This document shows positions 50,796 through 59,834 of a stretch of DNA of 64,000 nucleotides, in pieces (position 1 is the stretch's first letter; each line of letters opens with the position of its first letter). The position numbers and the translations under genes were made by a program. The notes under the pieces were generated by a model. That model did not search any database. It saw only the letters and a list, made by a program, of their open reading frames with translations, and was not told where the DNA came from. The stretch covers positions 62,001-126,000 of the forward strand of contig CAJTRL010000001.1 in assembly GCA_910578715.1 (NCBI GenBank), in the 5' to 3' direction. The stretch is from an uncultured Lachnospiraceae bacterium (GTDB lineage: Bacteria > Bacillota > Clostridia > Lachnospirales > Lachnospiraceae).

Positions 50796-51101
50796 TTGAA
50801 AAAGAAAAAGCGGATTGCGGCGGTCATTTTATTTTTTATCATGCTGGCGGGAACCGGGGGCGTTTCCGACGCCGCGGGGAAGGATGCACAGGAAGAAGAA
50901 TTTCAGCAGATAAATTTAAGCGTTATTCCGGTTACGGTGGAGAAGGGGGACAGCCTTTGGAAACTTTCTCTGGAATATTACGAGGACGGCAAGTACTGGG
51001 TAAAAATATATGAATGGAATTATGAGCTTATCGGAGATGACCCGTCGCTGATTTATGAGGGCATGGAACTGGTTCTGCCCTGGATGCGGGACTGGGATTA
51101 A
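50796..51101 (+). CDS. Small secreted LysM-like protein
   Basis: Protein of 101 residues starting at TTG 50796, chosen because GGGGGGAG lies five bases upstream and the sequence then opens with a signal peptide (KKKKRIAAVILFFIMLAGTG). The rest is a LysM-like module: VTVEKGDSLWKLSLEYYEDG, WVKIYEWN, IYEGMELVLP, which binds GlcNAc polymers of the wall. It overlaps the convergent gene at 51098 by 4 bp. Confidence 0.8.
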   Translation: MKKKKRIAAVILFFIMLAGTGGVSDAAGKDAQEEEFQQINLSVIPVTVEKGDSLWKLSLEYYEDGKYWVKIYEWNYELIGDDPSLIYEGMELVLPWMRDWD

Positions 51102-52126
51102 TAAACCGCCTCCACATCCGTAATCTCATTGTCCGTAACCCGGAAGCGCCAGAGGGCGTGGCCGGGAAGACGGTGTTCTGTTAAATACCACTCGTTATCT
51201 ATCTGCGTCATATAGTAAGGCGTTCCGCCGCCGATAAAATATTCATAGATATCTTCGTAATCGCCATTCATCAGGCCGGACAGGTCTCTGGTGCGGAGAA
51301 TGGTCGCATAATCCTGATTTCCGGCGATATCGGTGGAAACGGTAATGTAGAAATAGTCCTGAATCGGCGTAAGCTGTATCATGCCAGCCATGGAATCCGG
51401 CACGGGCCAGGATTCCAGAACCTCAAAGGTTTCGAGGTCCGCCCGGATAATGCTGGAATTGCCGGATACGAAATAAACGCTGTTATCCTGAATGGTAAAA
51501 GAGCGGACATAGACGTTTTCCAGCGCGTCGATTTTGCGGACTGCGGCCAGATACATGCGTGTCTCGTCCGGTTCATGGCGGAACAGGTACATTTCTCCGC
51601 TCATGGAGCTCCAGGCGTAGAAAGTCTCTGTTTTTTCATCATAGATAATATAATGCGGCCTGTTTCCGATATCGGAAAAAGTCTGCGTGTGCAGAAAACC
51701 GCCATTCTTTTTTTCAAAAACCAAAATTCTGTTATTCTCTGTATCGTCCGCCAGATATACGAGGCCGTCGCTGGCTAACGTATGTCCTCTGTTGATTTCA
51801 TCCGTCATCACATTCCACTGCCAGAGCGGGTCCTCCAGATTATCGTGATAAATAATCTGATTGTGATAACAGTCCACGAGAAAATAAGTATCGTCCACTT
51901 TGGTCAGCCAGGTAGGGACGCTCAAATCGGAACAGGGATTCGGCCTGACTTCTTCCGAAGCGGCTGCTGTCAGGTCAGCTTCCGCCACCGGTTCGGAGAA
52001 AGCGAGAAATGCGGCGGAGTCTGCTGTTTTATGCCGGTGAAGGAAAAAGGCCGGGATGACGGCGGCGATGAAAATAAGGATGGCGATGATTATCAAATAA
52101 TGGCGGTGCGCTGTTCTTTTGTTCAT
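51098..52126 (-). CDS. Membrane-anchored beta-propeller-like protein
   Basis: Protein of 342 residues that I can only describe. An N-terminal membrane segment (about 9-28, YLIIIAILIFIAAVIPAFFL) is followed by repeated beta-strand blocks with aromatic/acidic turns: DDTYFLVDCYHNQIIYHDN, ASDGLVYLADDTENNRILVF, IYDEKTETFYAWSSMSGEMY, QDNSVYFVSGNSSI. These resemble NHL/SMP-30-type propeller blades, facing outside. ATG 52126 has AGGAGG upstream; the longer upstream frame has no support. Confidence 0.75.
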   Translation of the reverse strand: MNKRTAHRHYLIIIAILIFIAAVIPAFFLHRHKTADSAAFLAFSEPVAEADLTAAASEEVRPNPCSDLSVPTWLTKVDDTYFLVDCYHNQIIYHDNLEDPLWQWNVMTDEINRGHTLASDGLVYLADDTENNRILVFEKKNGGFLHTQTFSDIGNRPHYIIYDEKTETFYAWSSMSGEMYLFRHEPDETRMYLAAVRKIDALENVYVRSFTIQDNSVYFVSGNSSIIRADLETFEVLESWPVPDSMAGMIQLTPIQDYFYITVSTDIAGNQDYATILRTRDLSGLMNGDYEDIYEYFIGGGTPYYMTQIDNEWYLTEHRLPGHALWRFRVTDNEITDVEAVY

Positions 52127-52289
52127 AACGGAAATTCCTCCTGGTGATATGATAGCATGATTTTGAGCCTGTGAAAAGGAGATTGGAGTCAGGAAGATTT
52201 CAGCGCTGATATAAAGATTGCGGACATAAATTTGCGGATTGAGAGAAAGGAACAGAGTTCGCAGGCTGTGGGAAAGGGATGCTTTTCGT

Positions 52290-52643
52290 ATGGAAAATGA
52301 AATATTAAAATGGGTGCTGACGTTTTTTCTGGGAGTGTTACTATTGCTGCTTTTGATGATATACCGGGCCGGAGTCCGCCGGATGGCGCGCATCTATAAC
52401 TGGAACGGCAGACGGTACTGCTATCTCGGATATGCGTCGATTTGCAGAAAAAACGGGGAATTTATTATCCGGCTTGGGGAGCGTATGGTGGATTTGTCCC
52501 GGACGACGGCATACCAGATACGTGTGAGCAAAGTTTTTTACCGGAAGAATCAATATCGGGGAATGCTTGTTTATGTGGACGGCGGCCGGAATTATCTGGT
52601 GATAGACGGCACGGTGATGCGGTTTATCCAGGCTGGATTGTGA
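52290..52643 (+). CDS. Small membrane-anchored hypothetical protein
   Basis: Protein of 117 residues, unrecognised. There is one N-terminal membrane segment (KWVLTFFLGVLLLLLLMIY) and then a basic soluble part with several beta-like strands (YNWNGRRYCYLGYASI, EFIIRLGERMVDLS, RNYLVIDGTVMRFI). ATG 52290 is preceded at some distance by AAAGGG. It is flanked by a divergent propeller-like gene and a glycosyltransferase with its own promoter. Confidence 0.65.
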   Translation: MENEILKWVLTFFLGVLLLLLLMIYRAGVRRMARIYNWNGRRYCYLGYASICRKNGEFIIRLGERMVDLSRTTAYQIRVSKVFYRKNQYRGMLVYVDGGRNYLVIDGTVMRFIQAGL

Positions 52644-52713
52644 ATTTAGTTTGTTTCTATGCAAAAAGTCTGTGCAAAAAAGGAAAAACATCGTTCCCTT
52701 TTTGGTAAAATTT

Positions 52714-52722
52714 TGGTATACT
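52714..52722 (+). promoter_or_regulatory. Extended -10 promoter before the GT2/TPR-like gene
   Basis: TGGTATACT (52714-52722) is an extended -10; the matching -35 position is weak. It lies about 100 bp before the start codon at 52825. Confidence 0.5.
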
Positions 52723-52824
52723 AATACGAAAATGTTTGCAACTATCTGCACGGGCCGCCGTTTCGCGCGCGGAGCGGGCGGATTGGAGCGTCAGCGGAAT
52801 CAGCGGAAAGGTGCCGGAACGCAT

Positions 52825-53841
52825 ATGATTACTATAAGCCTCTGCATGATTGTCAAAAATGAAGAAAAGCTGCTTGCCAGATGCCTTGACAGTATCGCCG
52901 ACATCATGGACGAGCTCGTTATTGTGGACACCGGTTCCACGGACGGGACGAAGAAAATTGCGGCGCGGTATACGGATAAAATCTATGATTTTGAGTGGAT
53001 TGGTGATTTTGCGGCCGCACGGAATTTTGCCTTTTCCAAAGCGACGATGGATTATATTTATTCCGCGGATGCGGACGAGGTGCTGGATGAAGAAAACCGG
53101 GAGGCTTTCCGGCAGTTAAAGGAGAATCTTCTGCCGGAAATTGACATCGTGCAAATGTATTATGCGAACCAGCTGGATTTTGGAACTATTTACAATTTTG
53201 ACAGGGAACTGCGGCCGAAGCTGTTCAAAAGGATGCGCGCTTTCCGGTGGGAAGAGCCGATTCATGAACAGATTATGCTGGAACCGGTAATTTATGACAG
53301 TAATGTCGCAATCTTGCATCTGCCGGACAGCAATCACAAAAACAGAGATTTGGCGGCTTTCGCGCGGATGACTTCCGAAGGAAAGCGTCTGTCGAAGCGG
53401 CTTCATAATATCTATGCCAAAGAGCTTTTTATTTCAGGAGAAGACCAGGATTTTCTGGCGGCAAGCCCTTTTTTTGAGATTTCCTGTGCGGACACGGAGC
53501 GGACGCTGGATGAAATCAAAGAAGCGGCGTGCGTCGTAGCGCGTGCGGCCCGCATCGGTCGGGATGTGGAGAAATTTTTTAAATATGCGTTAAAGGTCGT
53601 CGCGTGCGACGGCTGTTCCGAAATCTGCTGCGAGCTCGGCGCGTATTTTTTGGAAAGACAGGATTTAGAAGAAGCCATCGTATGGTTTTACAATGCCGTG
53701 TATGAAACGGAGTGCATCCTTAATATACATAGTAGTGGGGATATTCCGCTGCACGGACTGTCGGAATGTTACCGCCTTGCCGGGAATGAAGAGCAGGCGG
53801 CGGCTTACGGGAAACTGGCGGCGGAGTGGAAAGCGGAATGA
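52825..53841 (+). CDS. Glycosyltransferase family 2 with TPR-like C-terminus
   Basis: Protein of 338 residues opening ITISLCMIVKNEEKLLARCL, the hallmark of the GT2 group related to SunS-type and TPR-linked transferases. The nucleotide-sugar motifs are VDTGSTDGT and the DxD equivalent YSADADEVLD; WEEPIHEQI follows. The C-terminal 130 residues are helical with TPR-like pairs (LGAYFLERQDLEEAIVWFYN). It probably glycosylates a protein or peptide in the cytoplasm. ATG 52825 is chosen at the family start; the frame is open upstream to 52651. Confidence 0.88.
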   Translation: MITISLCMIVKNEEKLLARCLDSIADIMDELVIVDTGSTDGTKKIAARYTDKIYDFEWIGDFAAARNFAFSKATMDYIYSADADEVLDEENREAFRQLKENLLPEIDIVQMYYANQLDFGTIYNFDRELRPKLFKRMRAFRWEEPIHEQIMLEPVIYDSNVAILHLPDSNHKNRDLAAFARMTSEGKRLSKRLHNIYAKELFISGEDQDFLAASPFFEISCADTERTLDEIKEAACVVARAARIGRDVEKFFKYALKVVACDGCSEICCELGAYFLERQDLEEAIVWFYNAVYETECILNIHSSGDIPLHGLSECYRLAGNEEQAAAYGKLAAEWKAE

Positions 53842-53929
53842 AGCGATATTTTCAATTTTTGATATGAGTGTGCGGTGAAGCAGACTGATGGGAATAAAAA
53901 CAGCATCAGCATAGAAAGGAAATAACGAA

Positions 53930-54985
53930 ATGAAGTGGGAAGAAAATGTAAGAAAGGTCGTTCCCTATGTGCCGGGAGAACAGCCACAGGAGAAGGACGT
54001 CATTAAGCTGAATACGAACGAATGCCCTTACCCGCCGTCTCCGATGGTGGAAAAGGCCATAAAAGCAATGAACTATGAAGAACTGCGCCTGTACCCGGAG
54101 TTCCCGGAGGAAACGCCGCTTGCGGCGCAGCTTGCAGAGTACCACCATGTAAAGAAATCACAGATTTTTATCGGAGTCGGTTCGGATGATGTATTGTCGA
54201 TGGCTTTTCTGACGTTTTTTAATTCCGACAGGCCTGTTTTTTTCCCGGATATTACTTATTCCTTCTATGACGTCTGGGCGGATATCTACCGGATTCCTTA
54301 TGAAGTGAAACCGCTGGACGGTGCGTTTCATATCCGGAAAGAAGACTATATCGGAAAAAACTGCGGCGGCGTGATTTTCCCGAATCCTAACGCGCCGACG
54401 GGCGTTCTGATGGAAAATACGGATATCGAGGAAATTATAAAGGCAAATTCTGACGTGGTTGTCATAATTGATGAGGCATATATAGATTTTGGCGGAACGA
54501 GCTGCCTTCCTTTGCTGGAAAAATATGACAATCTGCTGGTAGTCCGCACGTTTTCCAAATCCAGGGCTATGGCGGGCGGCAGAATCGGTTACGCTGTCGG
54601 CAATGAAAAACTGATTCAATATCTGAATGACGTCAAGTATTCCGTCAATTCCTATACGATGAACAGGCCGGCGTTACAGCTCGGCGTGGAAGCGGTCAGG
54701 GATGAAGCATATTTTCAGGAAATCTGTGGAAAAATGATTGCGACGCGGGAACGGAGCGAAAGGGAACTGGCGGCGCTCGGATTTACATTCCCCAAATCAT
54801 ACGGAAACTTTATTTTTGCTTCGCATGAAAAGGTTACCGCACAGGAAATTTTTGAGAAGCTCAAGGAGCGCCGTATTTATGTAAGGCATTGGAATAAAGC
54901 GCGAATCGACAATTACCTGAGAATCACGATTGGGACGGATGAGCAGATGGACGCGCTGTTTGCGGCGCTGCGGGAAATCGTGTGA
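53930..54985 (+). CDS. hisC: Histidinol-phosphate aminotransferase
   Basis: Class I/II PLP aminotransferase of 351 residues acting in histidine synthesis (imidazole acetol phosphate to histidinol phosphate, glutamate donor). Motifs: IKLNTNECPYPPSP, PNPNAPTG, DEAYIDFGG, the PLP lysine in RTFSKSRAMAGGRIGY, and the C-terminal YLRITIGT. It stands apart from other his genes, so a role in tyrosine/phenylalanine transamination or in threonine-phosphate decarboxylase-like chemistry cannot be excluded. AGAAAGGA precedes the start. Confidence 0.9.
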   Translation: MKWEENVRKVVPYVPGEQPQEKDVIKLNTNECPYPPSPMVEKAIKAMNYEELRLYPEFPEETPLAAQLAEYHHVKKSQIFIGVGSDDVLSMAFLTFFNSDRPVFFPDITYSFYDVWADIYRIPYEVKPLDGAFHIRKEDYIGKNCGGVIFPNPNAPTGVLMENTDIEEIIKANSDVVVIIDEAYIDFGGTSCLPLLEKYDNLLVVRTFSKSRAMAGGRIGYAVGNEKLIQYLNDVKYSVNSYTMNRPALQLGVEAVRDEAYFQEICGKMIATRERSERELAALGFTFPKSYGNFIFASHEKVTAQEIFEKLKERRIYVRHWNKARIDNYLRITIGTDEQMDALFAALREIV

Positions 54986-54999
54986 AGACGCAAAAATGT

Positions 55000-55185
55000 G
55001 TTATGCAATAAGAAACAAGTAATGAAGCAGAAATTAAGAAATAAGTAATGAAACAAGAAGCATGCAATGAAGTAAGATGTATGTAATCAAATAAGAAACA
55101 AGTAATGAAACAAGAAGTATGCAATGAAGTAAAATGTATGTAATCAAATGAGAAGCAGGCAATGAAATAAAAAGCCTGTAATGCA
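55000..55185 (+). repeat. Array of 19-bp units forming a 57-bp tandem repeat
   Basis: Two near-identical 57-bp units start at 55036 and 55093. Each divides into three 19-bp subunits ending AATGAA or AATCAA; partial subunits flank them. It fills most of the 254-bp gap between hisC and the next gene and has no spacers. Confidence 0.8.
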
Positions 55186-55239
55186 ATGCTAAATATATAA
55201 GAATCTATAAATATGAGCAAGAAAGGGTAGGATATTAAG

Positions 55240-55740
55240 ATGGAGAGTCTGGCGATTTGGTTTGCGAATACATTGGGAAAGTATATATCGAAGGAGATTG
55301 TTATTTTTATCATCTCTATGATACCGATACTGGAACTGCGGGGAGGACTGGTAGCGGCTTCGCTGCTGAATGTTTCTATAACAACCGCTATTCCAATCTG
55401 TATTGTGGGCAATATCATTCCGATTCCGTTTATTCTGCTGTTTATCAAGCAGATATTCAAATGGTTAAAGAAGATTAAACTTTTCAGAGGCATGATAGAA
55501 AGGCTGGAAGCGCGCGCGATGGGCAAGAGCGAGGCCATCAAGAAGTATGAGTTCTGGGGATTGGTGTTGTTTGTCGGCATACCGCTTCCGGGTACGGGCG
55601 CATGGACAGGGTCCCTGATTGCGGCGCTGCTCGACATTGATTTTAAGAAAGCGATTCTTGCGGAGCTGCTCGGCATTATAATAGCGACTGTTATTATGTC
55701 GGTTGTATCGTATGGCTTATTGGGAGCGCTGATTGGATAA
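55240..55740 (+). CDS. Small multidrug export family membrane protein (COG2426)
   Basis: Protein of 166 residues with four or five membrane segments, the Sm_multidrug_ex family. Marks are SMIPILELRGGLVAASLL near the start and FVGIPLPGTGAWTGSLIAAL. Despite the family name transport is little tested, and the fold relates to DedA-like proteins. It has a weak AAAGGGTAGG site and follows the repeat array, 42 bp before the GH20 gene. Confidence 0.85.
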   Translation: MESLAIWFANTLGKYISKEIVIFIISMIPILELRGGLVAASLLNVSITTAIPICIVGNIIPIPFILLFIKQIFKWLKKIKLFRGMIERLEARAMGKSEAIKKYEFWGLVLFVGIPLPGTGAWTGSLIAALLDIDFKKAILAELLGIIIATVIMSVVSYGLLGALIG

Positions 55741-55782
55741 GAAGCGTATGAGCTGCAGTAAAACTGCGGCGTGGAGGACGGG

Positions 55783-58700
55783 ATGGCAGAAATTTCCTGG
55801 AAAAGAACAGACAGAAAAAAGAAGATATCCATCCTGAGTATTTTCGTTCTGCTCATAGCGGCAGGTATATTTCTTGTGATTAAATTTGGATTTAATATCT
55901 TGGATTCGGGTGGCTCTGAAACGGAAAACAGCGCGAATCTGGCATTGCAACAAGGCGTCAGAGCACGCTGTGACAGCATGGAGACGGAGGAATTGTCGGC
56001 GGACAAAGCGATTGACGGGGATGACAGCAGTTTGTCTTCCCGCTGGTCCAGCGAGAATAACTGGGAAAATGCTTCCCATTTTATAGAACTGGAATTTCCG
56101 GAAGAAATTTCAGTTTCTTTTGTTATCCTGAAATGGGAGCGTACCAATGTAACGGCCTGTCAGCTGGAAAGCTCTGTGGACGGGACGAACTGGGAAGTGT
56201 TGGAAACTTTTGATAAGGCTCCGGCTTCCAGGAAACAGGAGATTCCACTGCCGGAAGCGGTAACGCTGCGGTTTTTACGGCTTACGACGAGCGAGGTTTC
56301 CAAAGAAGAGGCGGATTATTCCAATCTGTATCAGAACGTATCGTTATACGAGTTTGAGGTGTATGCGGACAAGCCGGCGGCTTATATGCTGGAACAGCCG
56401 GAGGTCGTTACAGGAGAAAATAGCAAACGTTATTTAAAGATGCCGGAAGCGCCGGAGGGTTATCGGGTTACCTGTCTGGGCGCGGATTACGAACAGGTTA
56501 TCGGGGCGGATGGAGAAGTTTATCCGACGATACAGGAAAAAGAGGTGGAAGTCGGATTTCTGGTGGAGAGGGTTGACGGGACGGAAGCGGAAGAAGCGCG
56601 GGAAGTGTCCTTTACCATCAGGGTTCCGGCGGCGGAAAGTTTGCCGGAGAATGATGGCAGCCTGCCGATAAACGGAAATGCCTCGTCGGAGAACGGGAAA
56701 ACACCCGGCTGTAACCCGCAGCCCCAGGTAATACCGGCCATTGCGGAGTGGGACGGCGGCAGCGGGGATTTTGTGCCGGACGAGGATTCCCGCATTGTGG
56801 TACAGGAAGAAGCATTATTGCAGACTGCTGAATTGTTTGCCAGGCAGTATCGGGAAATCATGGGCCGGGAAATTTCCATATTGGAAGGAACCTGGGAAGA
56901 GACGGGGCCGGGAGACTTTTATCTTGGTTATGCGGCGGATGGCTCCTCTGCCGGAAATGCGGATTCTGAGAGAATGGAGACTGCGGAGCGGTCCGGTGAA
57001 GGCTTTTGTTTTGGAGATGCAGCGAAGGGACTCGGAGAGGAAGGCTATCTGTGCGAGATTACTGACAAATGCGTCATAACCGGGACGCATCAACAGGGTA
57101 TTTACTGGGGAACCGTTACTGCACTGCAGATTCTGAAAGGACAGGACGGAAAAATACCCCAGGGACGAATCCGGGACTATCCCAAATATCCGGTGCGCAG
57201 TTTTGGCATCGATGTGGCGAGAAAACCTGTGTCAATGGCGATGCTGTACCGCATGATGGAGACGATGTCCTGGTATAAGATGAACGACTTCTGCATCCAT
57301 TTAAACGATAACGTTATTTTGAGCACGAGCGGTCTGACGGGCTCTGCGGAAGAAGCGATGACCGCATATAGCGCCTTTCGGATTGACAGCAGTGTCATAA
57401 GTGAAAAGGGAGAACGGCTGACTTCTTCGGATTATGCCTATACGACGGAGGAATTTGCCGCTTTTATAGAGGATGCAAAGCGTTACGGGGTTCGCGTCGT
57501 GCCGGAAATCGATACGCCGGCCCATTCCCTTTCTATTACAAAACTTTTCCCGGAATATGCGCTGACCGTGCGGAATGAGGCGGTGGACCAGATTAATTTG
57601 GGTAAGCAGGAGGCGGTGGCGCTTGTGCAGAATATCTGGCGGGAAGTTCTGGACGATGGGGGAGCATTTCGGGGAGCGGACACCGTAAACATCGGAATGG
57701 ATGAGTATTATGGCGATGGTGAGACATACAGACAGTATATGAACGGGCTGATTGCCCTGATAAAAGGCGAAAGTGGTGTGGAAACGATACGGCTCTGGGG
57801 GAGCCTGAGCAATATAGAAGGTACGACGATGCCGTCTCCGGAAGGGCTTCAGATGAATATCTGGAGCACTGTCTGGGCGGACCCGCTTACCATGTACCGG
57901 GCCGGATATACCCTGATAAATATGCAGAACAATCATCTGTACATTATTCCGGGCGGCGGATATGATTATCTGGACGGGGAAGAGCTTTACCGGAACTGGG
58001 AAGTAAATAAATTTTACGATTATAACCAGCTGGAAACGATACCGGCCTATTCGCCGCAAATGGCGGGCGCGGCCTACATGATATGGAACGATATGAGCGG
58101 CAGTCTGGATGTGGGAATCAGCGAGGCTGAGCTGTTTGAGCGATTTTTTGCGCCGCTCGGCGTTATCGGCGGAAAACTTTGGGGGGAGACGGAAGGAACT
58201 TATCAGGAATGGATGGAGCGGTTTTATAAACTTGGCGCCGCGCCGGGAAGCAATCCTTATGCGGAAGCTGACGGGGAAGGATGGGAGAACGGCGTATTGC
58301 GGATTTTGCCGGGAGAAACGCTTCACCTTTCCGGACAAAAGGATTATGTGAATACCGGATATACGGGCGGAAACGGGAACGGATTCGGCATTGGCGGCAG
58401 TTATGTTGTCAGGATGGAAGTCTTTCGGGAGGAATCCGTGCAAAGCGTTCAGGAAGAAATCTTGTTCGAGACGGACTGCGCCTACGGGCAGAGCGCGTTC
58501 AAAGCGGCGCAGACGGGAACGGGACAAGTGGGCTTTTCCAGGGAAGGAAAGGACTATTCCTTCGATTATACGCTGCCTGTCAGGGAATGGGTACGCCTTG
58601 AAATCCGGGGAGAAAAAGACCGGACGAGCCTGTATGTCAACGGAAAATTGACCGATACGGTCGGAAACGGGGAACCTTTTGGCGAATATGGCGCGTTGAT

Positions 58701-58791
58701 TTTCCCGCTGGAACGGATTGGCTCAAAAACAAACGGTTTTTGTGGTATGATAAGAGAAATAGAGGTGGAAACAAATGGAAGCCTATACTGA
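55783..58791 (+). CDS. GH20 beta-N-acetylhexosaminidase, membrane-anchored, multi-domain
   Basis: Surface enzyme of 1002 residues. A membrane anchor at about 15-35 is followed by an F5/8-type (discoidin) carbohydrate-binding domain (about 55-205) and a linker with a strand-rich module. The GH20 helper domain (about 320-460) precedes the TIM barrel, whose acid pair is Asp640-Glu641 in NIGMDEYYGD; VPEIDTPAHS, WGSLSN and AYMIWNDM also fit. The C-terminal 150 residues resemble a LamG/concanavalin lectin domain. It would release terminal GlcNAc or GalNAc from mucin-type or wall glycans. ATG 55783 has GGAGG five bases upstream. The 3' end overlaps the methyltransferase by 17 bp. Confidence 0.92.
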   Translation: MAEISWKRTDRKKKISILSIFVLLIAAGIFLVIKFGFNILDSGGSETENSANLALQQGVRARCDSMETEELSADKAIDGDDSSLSSRWSSENNWENASHFIELEFPEEISVSFVILKWERTNVTACQLESSVDGTNWEVLETFDKAPASRKQEIPLPEAVTLRFLRLTTSEVSKEEADYSNLYQNVSLYEFEVYADKPAAYMLEQPEVVTGENSKRYLKMPEAPEGYRVTCLGADYEQVIGADGEVYPTIQEKEVEVGFLVERVDGTEAEEAREVSFTIRVPAAESLPENDGSLPINGNASSENGKTPGCNPQPQVIPAIAEWDGGSGDFVPDEDSRIVVQEEALLQTAELFARQYREIMGREISILEGTWEETGPGDFYLGYAADGSSAGNADSERMETAERSGEGFCFGDAAKGLGEEGYLCEITDKCVITGTHQQGIYWGTVTALQILKGQDGKIPQGRIRDYPKYPVRSFGIDVARKPVSMAMLYRMMETMSWYKMNDFCIHLNDNVILSTSGLTGSAEEAMTAYSAFRIDSSVISEKGERLTSSDYAYTTEEFAAFIEDAKRYGVRVVPEIDTPAHSLSITKLFPEYALTVRNEAVDQINLGKQEAVALVQNIWREVLDDGGAFRGADTVNIGMDEYYGDGETYRQYMNGLIALIKGESGVETIRLWGSLSNIEGTTMPSPEGLQMNIWSTVWADPLTMYRAGYTLINMQNNHLYIIPGGGYDYLDGEELYRNWEVNKFYDYNQLETIPAYSPQMAGAAYMIWNDMSGSLDVGISEAELFERFFAPLGVIGGKLWGETEGTYQEWMERFYKLGAAPGSNPYAEADGEGWENGVLRILPGETLHLSGQKDYVNTGYTGGNGNGFGIGGSYVVRMEVFREESVQSVQEEILFETDCAYGQSAFKAAQTGTGQVGFSREGKDYSFDYTLPVREWVRLEIRGEKDRTSLYVNGKLTDTVGNGEPFGEYGALIFPLERIGSKTNGFCGMIREIEVETNGSLY

Positions 58792-59704
58792 TTTTGCCGG
58801 GGTATACGATATTTTTATGGATGAAACGCCCTATGAGGAATGGTGTGCGTTCCTTGATGCGGCGCTTCGGCGTTACCGGATAAAAGACGGCGCGGCGGAC
58901 GAACTGCTTTTACAGGAGCAGAATACGGTTCTGGATTTGGGATGCGGAACCGGAACGCTGACAGAACTTCTGGCGGCAAGGGGCTATGATATGATTGGCA
59001 TCGACAATTCCCAGGAGATGCTGCAGCGCGCGATAGAGAAAAGGGAGCGTTCCGGCCTCGATATTCTGTATCTGCTTCAGGACATGCGGGAATTTGAGCT
59101 GTACGGGGCTGTCGGCGCGGTCGTCAGCGTGTGCGATAGTCTGAACTATTTGCTGACGGAGGAAGATATGCTGGCAACATTCCGGCTGGTGGAAAATTAC
59201 CTTTATCCGGGCGGTGTATTCATTTTTGACTTTAACACAGTTTATAAGTATGAAGTGGTTATCGGCGACGCGACGATTGCCGAGAACCGGGAAGAATGCA
59301 GTTTTATCTGGGAAAACTATTATCACCCGGAAGAAGAAATCAACGAATATGACCTGACGGTTTTCGTGAAAAATGAGACATGGGAAGAAAAAGACATTCG
59401 GACGGAAAGGAGCGGTCAGGAAGTAAGCAGTGCTCTAAGCGGCGGTCAGGAAGCAAGCAGTGCTCTAAGCGGCAGTCAGGAAATAAGCGGTGCTCTCAGC
59501 AGCAGTCAGGAGGAATGCAGTTTTAGACGGTTTCGGGAGACGCACTATCAGCGGGGCTACCGTCTGGAACAGATACAGGCGCTTCTGGAAAAGGCGGGGC
59601 TCACACTATTGGAAGCGGCGGATGCCGATACCCGGGGAAGCGTGACGCCGGAGAGCGGACGGGTAGTGGTAACCTGCCGAAAAAGCAGTCAGGCGAAATG
59701 CTGA
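58775..59704 (+). CDS. Class I SAM-dependent methyltransferase with repeat insertion
   Basis: Protein of 309 residues. AdoMet motif I is VLDLGCGTGTLTELL, motif II GIDNSQEML, and VVSVCDSLNYLLTEEDM is the post-I/III block of small-molecule methyltransferases. Between the core and the last strand lies an insert of about 35 residues made of ten-residue repeats (GQEASSALSG). The fold continues after it with FRRFRETHYQRGY. The target is unknown. The gene overlaps the GH20 gene by 17 bp, with a coupled start. Confidence 0.88.
   Translation: MEAYTDFAGVYDIFMDETPYEEWCAFLDAALRRYRIKDGAADELLLQEQNTVLDLGCGTGTLTELLAARGYDMIGIDNSQEMLQRAIEKRERSGLDILYLLQDMREFELYGAVGAVVSVCDSLNYLLTEEDMLATFRLVENYLYPGGVFIFDFNTVYKYEVVIGDATIAENREECSFIWENYYHPEEEINEYDLTVFVKNETWEEKDIRTERSGQEVSSALSGGQEASSALSGSQEISGALSSSQEECSFRRFRETHYQRGYRLEQIQALLEKAGLTLLEAADADTRGSVTPESGRVVVTCRKSSQAKC
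59414..59520 (+). repeat. 30-bp in-frame tandem repeat inside the methyltransferase gene
   Basis: Units start at 59414, 59444 and 59474, with a partial fourth at 59504. Each encodes ten residues of the GQEVSSALSG type. They differ at few positions, so the expansion is young. Confidence 0.85.
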
Positions 59705-59834
59705 GTCCGCAGAAAATACAAAGAGCGCGGGAAAAACGGAGAACACAAAGAGCGAAAAAACAGGAAAGAGCGAAAAGACAGGAAAGAGCAACAACAGAAA
59801 ACACAGAGAACAAATTCGGAAAGGGGCAGTAACG

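Noticed and set aside
55000..55185. CRISPR array
   Set aside because: The 19-bp units are contiguous and degenerate with no unique spacers, and no cas genes are in the window.
54924..56147. Long minus-strand frame of 407 codons
   Set aside because: It runs antisense across the repeat array, the small export gene and the GH20 start; its translation is Ser/Ile-rich with no domain, typical of a shadow frame.
57301..58527. Long minus-strand frame inside the GH20 gene
   Set aside because: It is antisense to a well-supported enzyme and has no ribosome site or recognisable domain.
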